Shown here: positions 15,796 to 22,847 of the stretch, piece by piece
Position numbering within the stretch: the stretch's first letter is position 1
How the letters are laid out: each line of letters opens with the position of its first letter
DNA from: Syntrophaceae bacterium UBA4059
GTDB taxonomy: Bacteria > Desulfobacterota > Syntrophia > Syntrophales > Smithellaceae
Length of the DNA stretch: 32,572 bases
Assembly: GCA_002382045.1 (NCBI GenBank)
Contig: DFZJ01000084.1
Coordinates: 1 to 32,572, forward strand
Reading direction: 5' to 3'
Made by a program: the position numbers and the translations under genes
Notes under the pieces: generated by a model
What the model saw: only the letters and a program-made list of their open reading frames with translations
Database searches by the model: none
What the model was told of the DNA's origin: nothing

Positions 15796-16497
15796 TTAGA
15801 ACGGCCAGACCCAATCCACAATGCGCGTCATCCACCCCGGTCTCATTTTGTCATTGATGACACCCTCACCCGTATAGACAATGCGGGCATCTGATATGAA
15901 TTGCGAACTAATGGTATTTTCAGGGGTGATATCCTGAGTTCTGATAATACCGCCAATGATCAGGTACTGATCCTCCGCATTGATCGTTACCTGGCGTCTT
16001 CCTTCAATCAGCAGATTCCCGTTATCTAAAACACGTATCACACGCGCACTGATTCTGGCAATCAACGTGTTGTTGCGGCTTGTATCACCAGCGCCCTTTA
16101 AAGCGTTGGAGGATGATCCACCCAGGGCTATTTTCCCTCCCATATTGGCGTTGTTGCCGATAATTTGATTCTCGATGCCCAGAAATGATGTGATCGCGGC
16201 ATCCGAGGAGCTGTCACGGCTGGTTGCGGTAGACGCCTTGTTGCCGCCGGATGCCGCTTCCGCTACGATGATCGTCACGACGTCATTGACATACCTGGCT
16301 TTTTTATCGGCAAAAATCATATTGCTATCACTTTCACCGCGCCAGATGGAACCGTCGGCCGGCGCCGGTTGGCTGATCTGCTGAACCGGTGTTTCCATCA
16401 GGTCCGGACGAACAATTTCTTTTTGGGACAGACATCCGGTGACTGAAAATAACACCACGATGAACGACGCAATCCATAGGGGATATTGTTTTTTCAT
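15796..16497 (-). CDS. flgH: Flagellar L-ring lipoprotein FlgH
   Basis: FlgH forms the L ring in the outer membrane. The N-terminus is a lipoprotein signal with lipobox VTGC (lipidated Cys about residue 22). Family motifs follow: SIWRG, FADKKARYVNDVVTIIV, STATSRDSS, NTLIARISARVIRVLDNGNLLIEGRRQVTIN and the C-terminal ISDARIVYTGEGVI. The ATG at 16497 has AGAGG 5 bases upstream. A GTG 15 bases further up, overlapping the flgA stop, is a weaker alternative. The length (233) matches E. coli FlgH (232). The presence of FlgH and FlgI shows an outer membrane. Confidence 0.96.
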   Translation of the reverse strand: MKKQYPLWIASFIVVLFSVTGCLSQKEIVRPDLMETPVQQISQPAPADGSIWRGESDSNMIFADKKARYVNDVVTIIVAEAASGGNKASTATSRDSSSDAAITSFLGIENQIIGNNANMGGKIALGGSSSNALKGAGDTSRNNTLIARISARVIRVLDNGNLLIEGRRQVTINAEDQYLIIGGIIRTQDITPENTISSQFISDARIVYTGEGVINDKMRPGWMTRIVDWVWPF

Positions 16498-16511
16498 AAA
16501 TACCTCTTCCA

Positions 16512-17234
16512 CTAATAATCGACCTGAACTTTTGCCTGACCAACCACTCGGGCATAAATGACTTTATTGGAACTGAGATTGCGCACTTTCACCAACGTAT
16601 CTTCAGCTCCGTCTTCTTCCGCTATGCCGCTCATCATCATTTTCATCGCCCCATTGTCCAGAATCACCTGAACCATCTTCCCTTTTTTCACGGGCATCAC
16701 CTCTTTGATCATGCTGCGTACAATTTGCGTGTTGGGACGAACCGTGACGACAATGTTCTTGCCAAGGGCTTCATCCAATGATGACAAAGCATTCATGGGA
16801 ATATGTTTTACCCACTTTTTCCGTAAAGTTACATCATTCTCCGAAAGGATGCTGTCTCTGGGAATGCTTTTCAGGCTGACCACAAATTCTTGCAGGACTT
16901 CAATTCGAACACGAACCGGCACTTCTTTGAAAAAAATATCATTAATGAAAATCCGGACATTGAAAGACGTATCGCCAATGTGTTCCTCCCGAGGTCTGCT
17001 TTCAATGTGCAACTTCATCTCACCTTTTGCCTTTTGTATCTTGGGAAGTCCGGAAAGAAACTCGATACGAACACTTTCAGCAGGCCAGGGCATATTATTT
17101 TGAATGTACTGAGTAATTTCCCGCATCAATATTTTTTCATCATCCTGTTTGCAGAAAGCTGATGACGGGCCGATAAGCGCCAAAAAGCAAATCGTCAAAA
17201 CCAGAAACAGGATTTTTTCTTTCAGTCTAAACAT
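16512..17234 (-). CDS. flgA: P-ring assembly chaperone FlgA
   Basis: FlgA is a periplasmic chaperone for FlgI. The 240-residue protein has a Sec signal peptide (about 1-28, SSAFC at its end) and a C-terminal SAF/FlgA domain: SIPRDSILSENDVTLRK, GKNIVVTVRPNTQIVRSMI and KKGKMVQVILDNGAMKM are typical segments. It lies 3 bases after flgG and its stop abuts the flgH ribosome binding region, so the genes are co-translated. Order G-A-H-I is common in deltaproteobacteria. Confidence 0.92.
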   Translation of the reverse strand: MFRLKEKILFLVLTICFLALIGPSSAFCKQDDEKILMREITQYIQNNMPWPAESVRIEFLSGLPKIQKAKGEMKLHIESRPREEHIGDTSFNVRIFINDIFFKEVPVRVRIEVLQEFVVSLKSIPRDSILSENDVTLRKKWVKHIPMNALSSLDEALGKNIVVTVRPNTQIVRSMIKEVMPVKKGKMVQVILDNGAMKMMMSGIAEEDGAEDTLVKVRNLSSNKVIYARVVGQAKVQVDY

Positions 17235-17237
17235 AAC

Positions 17238-18023
17238 TTATGACCTCTTGAGGCTGTTGATGATGCCCAGCATACTATCGGCCGTCTGAATCGCCTTGGA
17301 ATTGATTTCATAGGCACGCTGTCCGACAATCATTCGCACCATTTCATCCACCACATTGACGTTGGACATTTCCAGGAAATTCTGTGAGATGGTGCCTACG
17401 GCGTTTTCTCCGGGATTGCCCGTAATCGCGTCACCGGAGGATACCGTCTTGGCAAAAAGATTTCTTCCTTTACTGGTGAGTCCTCCGTTATTAACGAATG
17501 TCGCCAGTTCCAGCCTGCCCGTTGCCAGGGAGTTGCCTTCTCTATCCGCCGCCGTCCACGTGCCGCCGGTATCCATCGTAAAAGTAAGCGTGTTTGCCGG
17601 AACCGTAATATTAGGAAGCAGCTTCAGGCCTTCGGAATTTACAACAACGCCATCTTTGTCCAGCTTAAAGTTGCCGGCTCTTGTGTAATAAGTTTCTCCA
17701 TTGTCATCAATCTGGAAAAATCCATCACCATCGATGGCCCAGTCAAATTGATTGCCCGTCAGCTGATGGTCGCCTTCTGTAAATAGTTTTTGCGTCGACA
17801 TCGGTTTGACGCCCATGCCAACTTCCAGGCCAACGGGTAATTGATTACCCTGTGAGGTTTCCGATCCGGATTTGCTGTGGATTTGATACATCAAGTCCAT
17901 GAAATCCGCCCGGGACTTTTTAAATCCGACGGTACTGACATTGGCCAGGTTGTTGGCAACAACATCCTGCTCAATCTGCTGGGCGACCATTCCGGTTGCC
18001 GCTGTCCATAATGATCTAATCAT
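17238..18023 (-). CDS. flgG: Distal rod protein FlgG
   Basis: FlgG builds the distal rod that passes through the P and L rings. The 261-residue protein starts MIRSLWTAATGM and carries the rod signature VVANNLANVSTVGFKKSRADF near residue 25. Then come the FlgG-specific segment GVKPMSTQKLFTEGD, the beta core (AIDGDGFFQI) and the C-terminal helix FLEMSNVNVVDEMVRMIVGQRAYE. The length matches E. coli FlgG (260). It is 12 bases behind flgF. Confidence 0.97.
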   Translation of the reverse strand: MIRSLWTAATGMVAQQIEQDVVANNLANVSTVGFKKSRADFMDLMYQIHSKSGSETSQGNQLPVGLEVGMGVKPMSTQKLFTEGDHQLTGNQFDWAIDGDGFFQIDDNGETYYTRAGNFKLDKDGVVVNSEGLKLLPNITVPANTLTFTMDTGGTWTAADREGNSLATGRLELATFVNNGGLTSKGRNLFAKTVSSGDAITGNPGENAVGTISQNFLEMSNVNVVDEMVRMIVGQRAYEINSKAIQTADSMLGIINSLKRS

Positions 18024-18035
18024 TATTTTCTCCTT

Positions 18036-18749
18036 TTAAATCACTTTGCCTATTCTGTTGGTGGAAATCTTGTCCAAATCCTGCAAGGTCAAAATCATCT
18101 TCTGATACGTTTCAAAAGTCCTCTGAATTTCCATCATATCCGTCATTTCCCGAACGGCGTTGACATTGGATGATTCAACGAATCCGGACGCTATCCTGTG
18201 CTCAGTGGAACGCTTCAGACCTGCCTTCTCGCTACCGATAAAGCCGCCATTTGCAGAGCGCGTCAAAGCCTGAGGATTTTCGAAAGCAGCAATTTTTAAC
18301 TTACCGGCCAGAGCTTCATCCACATAAATAGACCCTTGCTGATCAATGTTGACTTTGCCGCCATTCATAACGATTTTTCCGGATTCACCTAAAACAGGTT
18401 CGCCGGATTGCGTGACCAGTTCATGATTGGTATTGAGTACAAAACTGCCGTTGCGTGTATAGGTGTCGCCCTGTTTCGTCTGAATGGTAAAAAATCCATC
18501 GCCTTCAATGGCAAGATCCAATACATTTCCGGTCACTCTTAATGTGCCTTGTGAAAAATCCATTTTTGAAACAGTGGATCCCAATTCGACCAACGCCCCT
18601 TCTTGAGCGCTCTTACCTTTCATGGAATAATACATATGTTCCGCTTTAAAGCCCGACGTGGAAGAATTGGCGATATTGTTTGTTACATAATCCAGTTGCG
18701 AAAGTTTTCTGGCGCCGGCCTTTGCGATATCTGTTATATTATAAAGCAT
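18036..18749 (-). CDS. flgF: Proximal/distal rod junction protein FlgF
   Basis: This 237-residue protein is a rod protein of the FlgF/FlgG family. The N-terminus has LDYVTNNIANSSTSGFKAEH, the core has DLAIEGDGFFTIQT, and the C-terminus has FVESSNVNAVREMTDMMEIQRTFE. Position before flgG and the shorter length favour FlgF. The ATG at 18749 is chosen because GGGAGAG lies just upstream. The upstream ATG at 18776 would precede the transcription start predicted from the sigma-54 promoter at 18778-18794, so it can hardly be used. Confidence 0.9.
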   Translation of the reverse strand: MLYNITDIAKAGARKLSQLDYVTNNIANSSTSGFKAEHMYYSMKGKSAQEGALVELGSTVSKMDFSQGTLRVTGNVLDLAIEGDGFFTIQTKQGDTYTRNGSFVLNTNHELVTQSGEPVLGESGKIVMNGGKVNIDQQGSIYVDEALAGKLKIAAFENPQALTRSANGGFIGSEKAGLKRSTEHRIASGFVESSNVNAVREMTDMMEIQRTFETYQKMILTLQDLDKISTNRIGKVI

Positions 18750-18777
18750 CGTGGCTCTCCCTTTTTTCTTACTCATT

Positions 18778-18794
18778 AAGCAAGCGATGTGCCA
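18778..18794 (-). promoter_or_regulatory. Sigma-54 promoter of the flgFGAHIJ unit
   Basis: The minus strand reads TGGCACATCGCTTGCTT. This matches the sigma-54 consensus TGGCACG-N4-TTGCW almost fully, with GG and GC exactly 10 bases apart. Transcription would start near 18768, about 20 bases before the flgF ATG. It implies control by RpoN and an NtrC-type activator that is not encoded in this window. The 224 bases between fhlB and this site are AT-rich and hold no other gene I can support; upstream activator sites may lie there. Confidence 0.8.
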
Positions 18795-19000
18795 TATAAT
18801 ATTCCTATCCGCCGCCGATATTTTATCAGCCGGATAATTATATGCATGTATATGTTATTATTTATTAATGTTAAATATGGACAATATCCGGGCCATCAAA
18901 ACAAATGATCCCGATGAACCAAAACTAGCTTCGTAGGAATGGCAATCAGGCAATTTTTTACCGCAAGGAATTTTTTTCCGGGATGTGCTGAATGAAGATT

Positions 19001-19300
19001 TTACGGCTGTTTACTCGCACGCTGATTTTCGTTGAGGGAATAAACAAAGGCCAGAATTTCCGCTACGGCCCGGTAAAGTTCAACGGGAATTTCCGAACCG
19101 ACTTTGAGCTTGCTTAGCACCTGAATCAGATCAGGATCATTTTTGATCGGGATACCCTGCTCATGGGCCAATTCTATTATTTTCTCGGCAATCGTTCCTT
19201 TACCGCTGGCCGTTATGACCGGCGCCGCGTTCTTTGCCGAATCATATTTGATGGCCGCAGCCCTCTTCATGGATTGTCTATTTTCTTTAATATCTTTCAT
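19001..19300 (-). CDS. fhlB: FhlB: free-standing homologue of the FlhB cytoplasmic domain
   Basis: The 99-residue protein aligns by eye with the C-terminal domain of the FlhB encoded at 27768-28841. Matching segments are GTIAEKIIELAHEQGIPI (FlhB: ADFIAEKIRDIARENDVPI), a short linker, then VPVELYRAVAEILAFVY-like sequence (here IPVELYRAVAEILAFVY). It has no membrane part, and the NPTH self-cleavage motif is absent. Such proteins (YlqH in Bacillus, FlhX/FhlB elsewhere) can stand in for the FlhB C-terminal fragment in export switching. It lies 9 bases after the FliK-like gene. I see no clear terminator after it. Confidence 0.88.
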   Translation of the reverse strand: MKDIKENRQSMKRAAAIKYDSAKNAAPVITASGKGTIAEKIIELAHEQGIPIKNDPDLIQVLSKLKVGSEIPVELYRAVAEILAFVYSLNENQRASKQP

Positions 19301-19309
19301 CCTTTGCCT

Positions 19310-20470
19310 TTATGCAAAATGATTGACCAAATCCACTGACCCCAGCAGCTGCTGTTCGATATATTCAGTCTTTTTAAGCTTCAGTTCGGATACTTTCAGG
19401 CAATCAATCTGTTCAACGCCATAACCAATGCCGCCTAACGCCTCTTTTAATTGATCGGCGGATGAGGCCAGCAGCTCTTTTACCTCGTCGCTTTCACATT
19501 TAATCAGGCAGCGGATGCGACCTTCCCTGACAGAAGCGTCAATATAAATCTCCCCAAGGTAATCCAGATCCAGAAAGATCACCACACTGCACGATGAATA
19601 TTTTTTAGCGCCGGCTGCGTTTTTATCATCGGGTGTTATGAAAATATCCGCCTGACGCAAAGCTTCTCCGAGAGCCAGTGGAATTTGCAGATACAACCCG
19701 GATTCATTCTGTTGATAAATAATGTTGACGGCCTGTCTGCCTTCAAGCGCCTTAAGAGCCTCAGAAGTAAAGGAAGACAGGTTCATCAATTTGGACGTCA
19801 CCTGCCCGTCCATTTTTGCAGGCTCCTGGAGCATATCGGTTATCGCTGCTGATAATTTCAGCAGGGAAGTTTTTAAATTTTCAGCAAGGATTGCCGTCGT
19901 GCCCCCCTTTGCCGCAAGCGAAGCCATCTTACCCAGATCGCTTTCCAGCAACAGTCCAATCCGCGATACAAAATCTTTTACAAATAATGGATTTGTTTTG
20001 GTCTGTGATGACAAAGTAATGTCATTAATAAGTTTTATTAAAACGTCCATTTTCCCCCGGGACGTCGACTGCGGCCAATCAACCGATTTAAAGTTGACGG
20101 AAAATTCGTCAATTTTACTCAAGAGCTGTGTGAGGGCATCCGGATTCATCCGCCATTGCAACAGTTTTTCATTGACTTTGGCATCCGTCATTTGTTTCTG
20201 AACATCCATCACGTTTAAGACAATCTGCGGCTGAACACTCTGGACTTTGACCTGAAGTTTTTCTCCCACGGTCAAAGGAATGTCACTTTTGGCCATGATG
20301 GAAACATCTTTCATAGCCATAAGATACTGATTAGAAGACTGTTTTTCGATAACGCTGACGGTCAAAGTTTCTCCCGGCACGAGATTGGGCAAAGAAAGAC
20401 TGGTTTTTACGAATTCCGAAATTGTTTTGATGGTGACGGGGATATTGGAATTAAGGGGAAGGACAGCCAT
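19310..20470 (-). CDS. FliK-like protein with C-terminal hook-length control domain
   Basis: This 386-residue protein has no signal peptide. Its last ~110 residues fit the FliK C-terminal (Flg_hook) domain: a beta strand with a hydrophobic-acidic pattern and LGEI (VVIFLDLDYLGEIYIDASV), then IRCLIKCESDEVKELLASSADQLKEALGGIGY. The N-terminal two thirds, with a beta-rich start (LVPGETLTVSVIEK, LTVGEKLQVKV) and helical middle, is not the repetitive ruler of classical FliK. It shares one base with the preceding stop codon (TGATG) and precedes fhlB, so FliK-like and FlhB-like partners are paired. A role in substrate-specificity switching is inferred. A separate true fliK may lie outside the window. 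Confidence 0.75.
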   Translation of the reverse strand: MAVLPLNSNIPVTIKTISEFVKTSLSLPNLVPGETLTVSVIEKQSSNQYLMAMKDVSIMAKSDIPLTVGEKLQVKVQSVQPQIVLNVMDVQKQMTDAKVNEKLLQWRMNPDALTQLLSKIDEFSVNFKSVDWPQSTSRGKMDVLIKLINDITLSSQTKTNPLFVKDFVSRIGLLLESDLGKMASLAAKGGTTAILAENLKTSLLKLSAAITDMLQEPAKMDGQVTSKLMNLSSFTSEALKALEGRQAVNIIYQQNESGLYLQIPLALGEALRQADIFITPDDKNAAGAKKYSSCSVVIFLDLDYLGEIYIDASVREGRIRCLIKCESDEVKELLASSADQLKEALGGIGYGVEQIDCLKVSELKLKKTEYIEQQLLGSVDLVNHFA

Positions 20471-20934
20471 CAGGCATTCTCGTTTTTGACTCTGTAAAGA
20501 TCAACAATTAATCCAATTTCCGGTTCCGTAAAACCGGTAGCCTCGGCAACCTGGGCATCCGAATAGCCTTTATTAATCATGTCAACAACCTGATCATATT
20601 TATCCTGGGGAACGCCCGTTGTCCGCTTGCCTGCGGGGTCCCCTTCACTGCTATCGGATTTCGCCAGCAGCGCTTTGACTCTTTGTTCTTTGATATCCAA
20701 TTCCAGCGCAATTTCTTTCAGTGCAAGACGGCTCTGTTCCAGCGCACGAAGAAAGTTTTCGGATGCCGTCTGGGATTCGGCCGTAATCGCTTTGAGCTCC
20801 CTCATCATCTCTTCATGGGATGTCATCAGCGGTTTTCTCAGATTAACATTCACGCGCCATAAAAGAACGATAATAGACACCAGTAATGCAAGGTCGATGA
20901 ATAACTGCAAGAGTAAAGGTTTTGATATTTCCAT
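20470..20934 (-). CDS. Membrane-anchored DUF2802-like protein of the flagellar operon
   Basis: This 154-residue protein has one N-terminal membrane segment (about 8-26, LLLQLFIDLALLVSIIVLLW). A coiled-coil stretch follows (about 35-95, rich in E, A, L, R). The C-terminal helix-turn-helix-like region (about 112-150) contains YDQVVDMINKGYSDAQVAEATGF, a pattern seen in DUF2802 proteins near flagellar and chemotaxis genes. The start at 20934 puts the membrane helix at the N-terminus and lies just past the upstream stop. A longer frame to 20982 would overlap the upstream gene and adds no known sequence. Function is unknown; the DUF assignment is from memory of the pattern. Confidence 0.7.
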   Translation of the reverse strand: MEISKPLLLQLFIDLALLVSIIVLLWRVNVNLRKPLMTSHEEMMRELKAITAESQTASENFLRALEQSRLALKEIALELDIKEQRVKALLAKSDSSEGDPAGKRTTGVPQDKYDQVVDMINKGYSDAQVAEATGFTEPEIGLIVDLYRVKNENA

Positions 20935-20935
20935 T

Positions 20936-21253
20936 TTATACTTTGATGTTGATGACACCACCCTCATCGGATGATTCATCATTTTCGTCTGAAAGAAATT
21001 CCATACGACGATTAGGATGCTGATCGGCTCCTTTTCGTTGTCTATTACCTTCTTTTTCCTGTTTTTCCCTTATTTTCGCCTTCTCCGCTTCTTCAAATTG
21101 CCTGATCTCCTCCTGGGCCAGACGATCCTCTTCCGACAACTTCAGCTGGAAATATCTTTGTTGCATATCCGCATGTTGCTGCTGGATCTGCTGAATCTTC
21201 TCCGTCGAAGTCGTTTGTAATATGGACTGTTGAACATCTATAGCTCTGACCAT
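20936..21253 (-). CDS. Small conserved-type flagellar operon protein, function unknown
   Basis: This 105-residue hydrophilic protein opens with MVRAIDVQQSILQTTSTEK, followed by QQIQQQHADMQQRYFQ. A long charged coiled-coil stretch follows (about 35-75), then an acidic tail ending GGVINIKV. I have the impression that similar small proteins with an N-terminal 'IDVQQ..LQ....EK' and a C-terminal '.INI.' motif occur in deltaproteobacterial flagellar operons, but I know of no assigned function. There is no signal peptide or membrane segment. A strong GGGGGAGG ribosome binding site supports the start. An RNA hairpin overlaps that site. It is followed after one base by the DUF2802-like gene. Confidence 0.75.
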   Translation of the reverse strand: MVRAIDVQQSILQTTSTEKIQQIQQQHADMQQRYFQLKLSEEDRLAQEEIRQFEEAEKAKIREKQEKEGNRQRKGADQHPNRRMEFLSDENDESSDEGGVINIKV

Positions 21254-21264
21254 TTAGGACCTCC

Positions 21265-21295
21265 CCCGATGCCGCATAAGGTTCATGCAATCGGG
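21265..21295 (-). promoter_or_regulatory. RNA hairpin overlapping the ribosome binding site of the 105-residue protein gene
   Basis: On the minus strand CCCGAT (21290-21295) pairs with ATCGGG (21265-21270). Inside it GCAT pairs with ATGC around a 7-base loop. The 3' arm runs directly into the GGGGGAGG ribosome binding site (21260-21267), so folding would partly hide it. No T-run follows, so a terminator is less likely. It could also be a processing site. Confidence 0.4.
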
Positions 21296-21349
21296 ACTGC
21301 TTTTCTGTATGATCGTCAAAACCACAAAATTACTTAAATATCATGCCCA

Positions 21350-22135
21350 TCAGCTGGCAGAAACCCGATAGGGTATGGTGACGGAAAGTGTATTGATGTC
21401 GTCTTGCCGAGAGAATTGAACCCTCGCCGAATATTGTTTCAATATTTCAAGCGCCAACAAGAGCCCTTTTTCTGCTTTTATATCTGCCATATCCAATTTA
21501 TCATCTTGAATACATTGGGTAATATTATTGCTGACCTCCTTGGGCACAGCATCACCGGAATACTGGATTGTGATAATAATATTTTCATGATCATGCTGCG
21601 TTTCCAGCGAAAATTCTTTTATTTCACTTTTTAATGCCCGGATCATGGCAAAACGGATTAATCGCCAGAACACCAGCGATAATTCCGCCGTATTGCCTTT
21701 AATATCAATATCATCACTATCAAATTGAACTTTTTTTGTAATTTCATGTTTAAATTCAAGGTAAAAATTTGCAAAACGCATTTCCGCCGCCAACAGTTGA
21801 GAAATGTTGATTCGATCCTCACTCTTGGCCGCCAGCGCGTAAAATTTCCCGGATGCATCACGAAACATTTGAAAAAAAGATTCGGATTCCTTGTTGACGG
21901 ATTGAATGTCGTTTTTAACGCGTTGCAGTTCATCTTGCAGACCTGCCGCGGTTTCCGGATACTTTTCGTTAATTTTTTTAACAATATCATCAACACGCCT
22001 CTGCAACAGTTTTGAACGGCCCATGATTCCATTTAAAGGATTGGCAAAATTGTGCAGAACGCCCGGCATCAGCTCGTTAATAAATGTAGATGTAAAATCA
22101 GCTTCCAGTGCTTTATATATTTCACTTTTTTCCAT
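21350..22135 (-). CDS. Histidine-kinase-like protein with degenerate ATP-binding domain
   Basis: The 261-residue soluble protein begins with a HisKA-like helix pair. His28 sits in VLHNFANPLNGIMGRSKLL, close to the H-box form H..NNPL..I.G...LL. A helical region follows (about 60-150). The C-terminal third resembles a histidine-kinase ATPase fold but looks degenerate: the N-box position reads FWRLIRFAMIRAL with no asparagine, and where a DxGxG motif is expected there is YSGDAVPKE. No sensor or membrane part is present. It lies 57 bases after the fliL-like gene in the flagellar operon. It could be a phosphotransfer or scaffold protein, perhaps linked to a sigma-54 activator; true kinase activity is doubtful. 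Confidence 0.7.
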   Translation of the reverse strand: MEKSEIYKALEADFTSTFINELMPGVLHNFANPLNGIMGRSKLLQRRVDDIVKKINEKYPETAAGLQDELQRVKNDIQSVNKESESFFQMFRDASGKFYALAAKSEDRINISQLLAAEMRFANFYLEFKHEITKKVQFDSDDIDIKGNTAELSLVFWRLIRFAMIRALKSEIKEFSLETQHDHENIIITIQYSGDAVPKEVSNNITQCIQDDKLDMADIKAEKGLLLALEILKQYSARVQFSRQDDINTLSVTIPYRVSAS

Positions 22136-22192
22136 TCATTTCTCCGTTTTGGATCTTACACATCAGAGATAAAAGAAGTCAAACAATAATGA

Positions 22193-22831
22193 TTACATAA
22201 TAAAATAATTCAAAAAATAAACATTTTTCACGGAGCCCTCTCCCAGTATCTTTTCGAGTTCCGCCGCCAATTCTTTTTTCATTTTTTTACGTTCTTCAAC
22301 GGATCGGAGAGCAACCACTCCTCTGCTTTGCGCCGTTTTGCAAATGATATCCCGTATGCCTGCGTTATTCTCCAATTGATCCGACTTTATTTTGCTACCA
22401 ACGTCAAAGGCCACATCACACATCAGAACATAATTATTGCCTTTAGCATCTTTCAGATCAATCATAAAATCCTTAAGATAAACCCGCTTCCATGATTCAG
22501 ATGCAAGGGCAGTGAGGCTGCCGGCATTCTGATGTGGATCGGTTTTTTCCAGCAACTGCTGTTCAGTGATCTGATATTTTTTCGGGCCGGCTGCTGGCGT
22601 TTGACGAACGGACGGAGGGGTTCCCGCCAAATAATAAATGAGCATCCCGCTGATGATCAGGACAACCAGCACAATCGGCGCAAAAATCATTAACAACTTG
22701 TTAAATGCCCATTTTCCTATGGTTGCGACCGGTTCTTCACCTTCAGGGACCGGATCAACCGGCTGATCTCCGGGCATCTCAATTTCAATGCCGGTTATAT
22801 CTTCCAATAAATCTAATTTTGCCTTCTTCAT
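22193..22831 (-). CDS. fliL: FliL-like basal-body-associated membrane protein
   Basis: FliL-type proteins are single-pass inner-membrane proteins around the stator. Here a ~46-residue acidic cytoplasmic N-terminus precedes one membrane helix (about 47-69). A periplasmic domain follows with the FliL pattern: VYLKDFMIDLKDAKGNNYVLMCDVAFD split by a loop, IRDIICKTAQSRGV, ERKKMKKELAAELEKIL and the closing VYFLNYFIM. The 212-residue length exceeds E. coli FliL (154) mainly at the N-terminus. The ATG at 22831 follows AGGTTAG and lies 17 bases after fliA; a longer frame would overlap fliA by 65 bases. A second fliL could lie near fliM beyond the right edge, so this may be a paralogue. Confidence 0.82.
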   Translation of the reverse strand: MKKAKLDLLEDITGIEIEMPGDQPVDPVPEGEEPVATIGKWAFNKLLMIFAPIVLVVLIISGMLIYYLAGTPPSVRQTPAAGPKKYQITEQQLLEKTDPHQNAGSLTALASESWKRVYLKDFMIDLKDAKGNNYVLMCDVAFDVGSKIKSDQLENNAGIRDIICKTAQSRGVVALRSVEERKKMKKELAAELEKILGEGSVKNVYFLNYFIM

Positions 22832-22847
22832 GGAGCTAACCTGTTTT

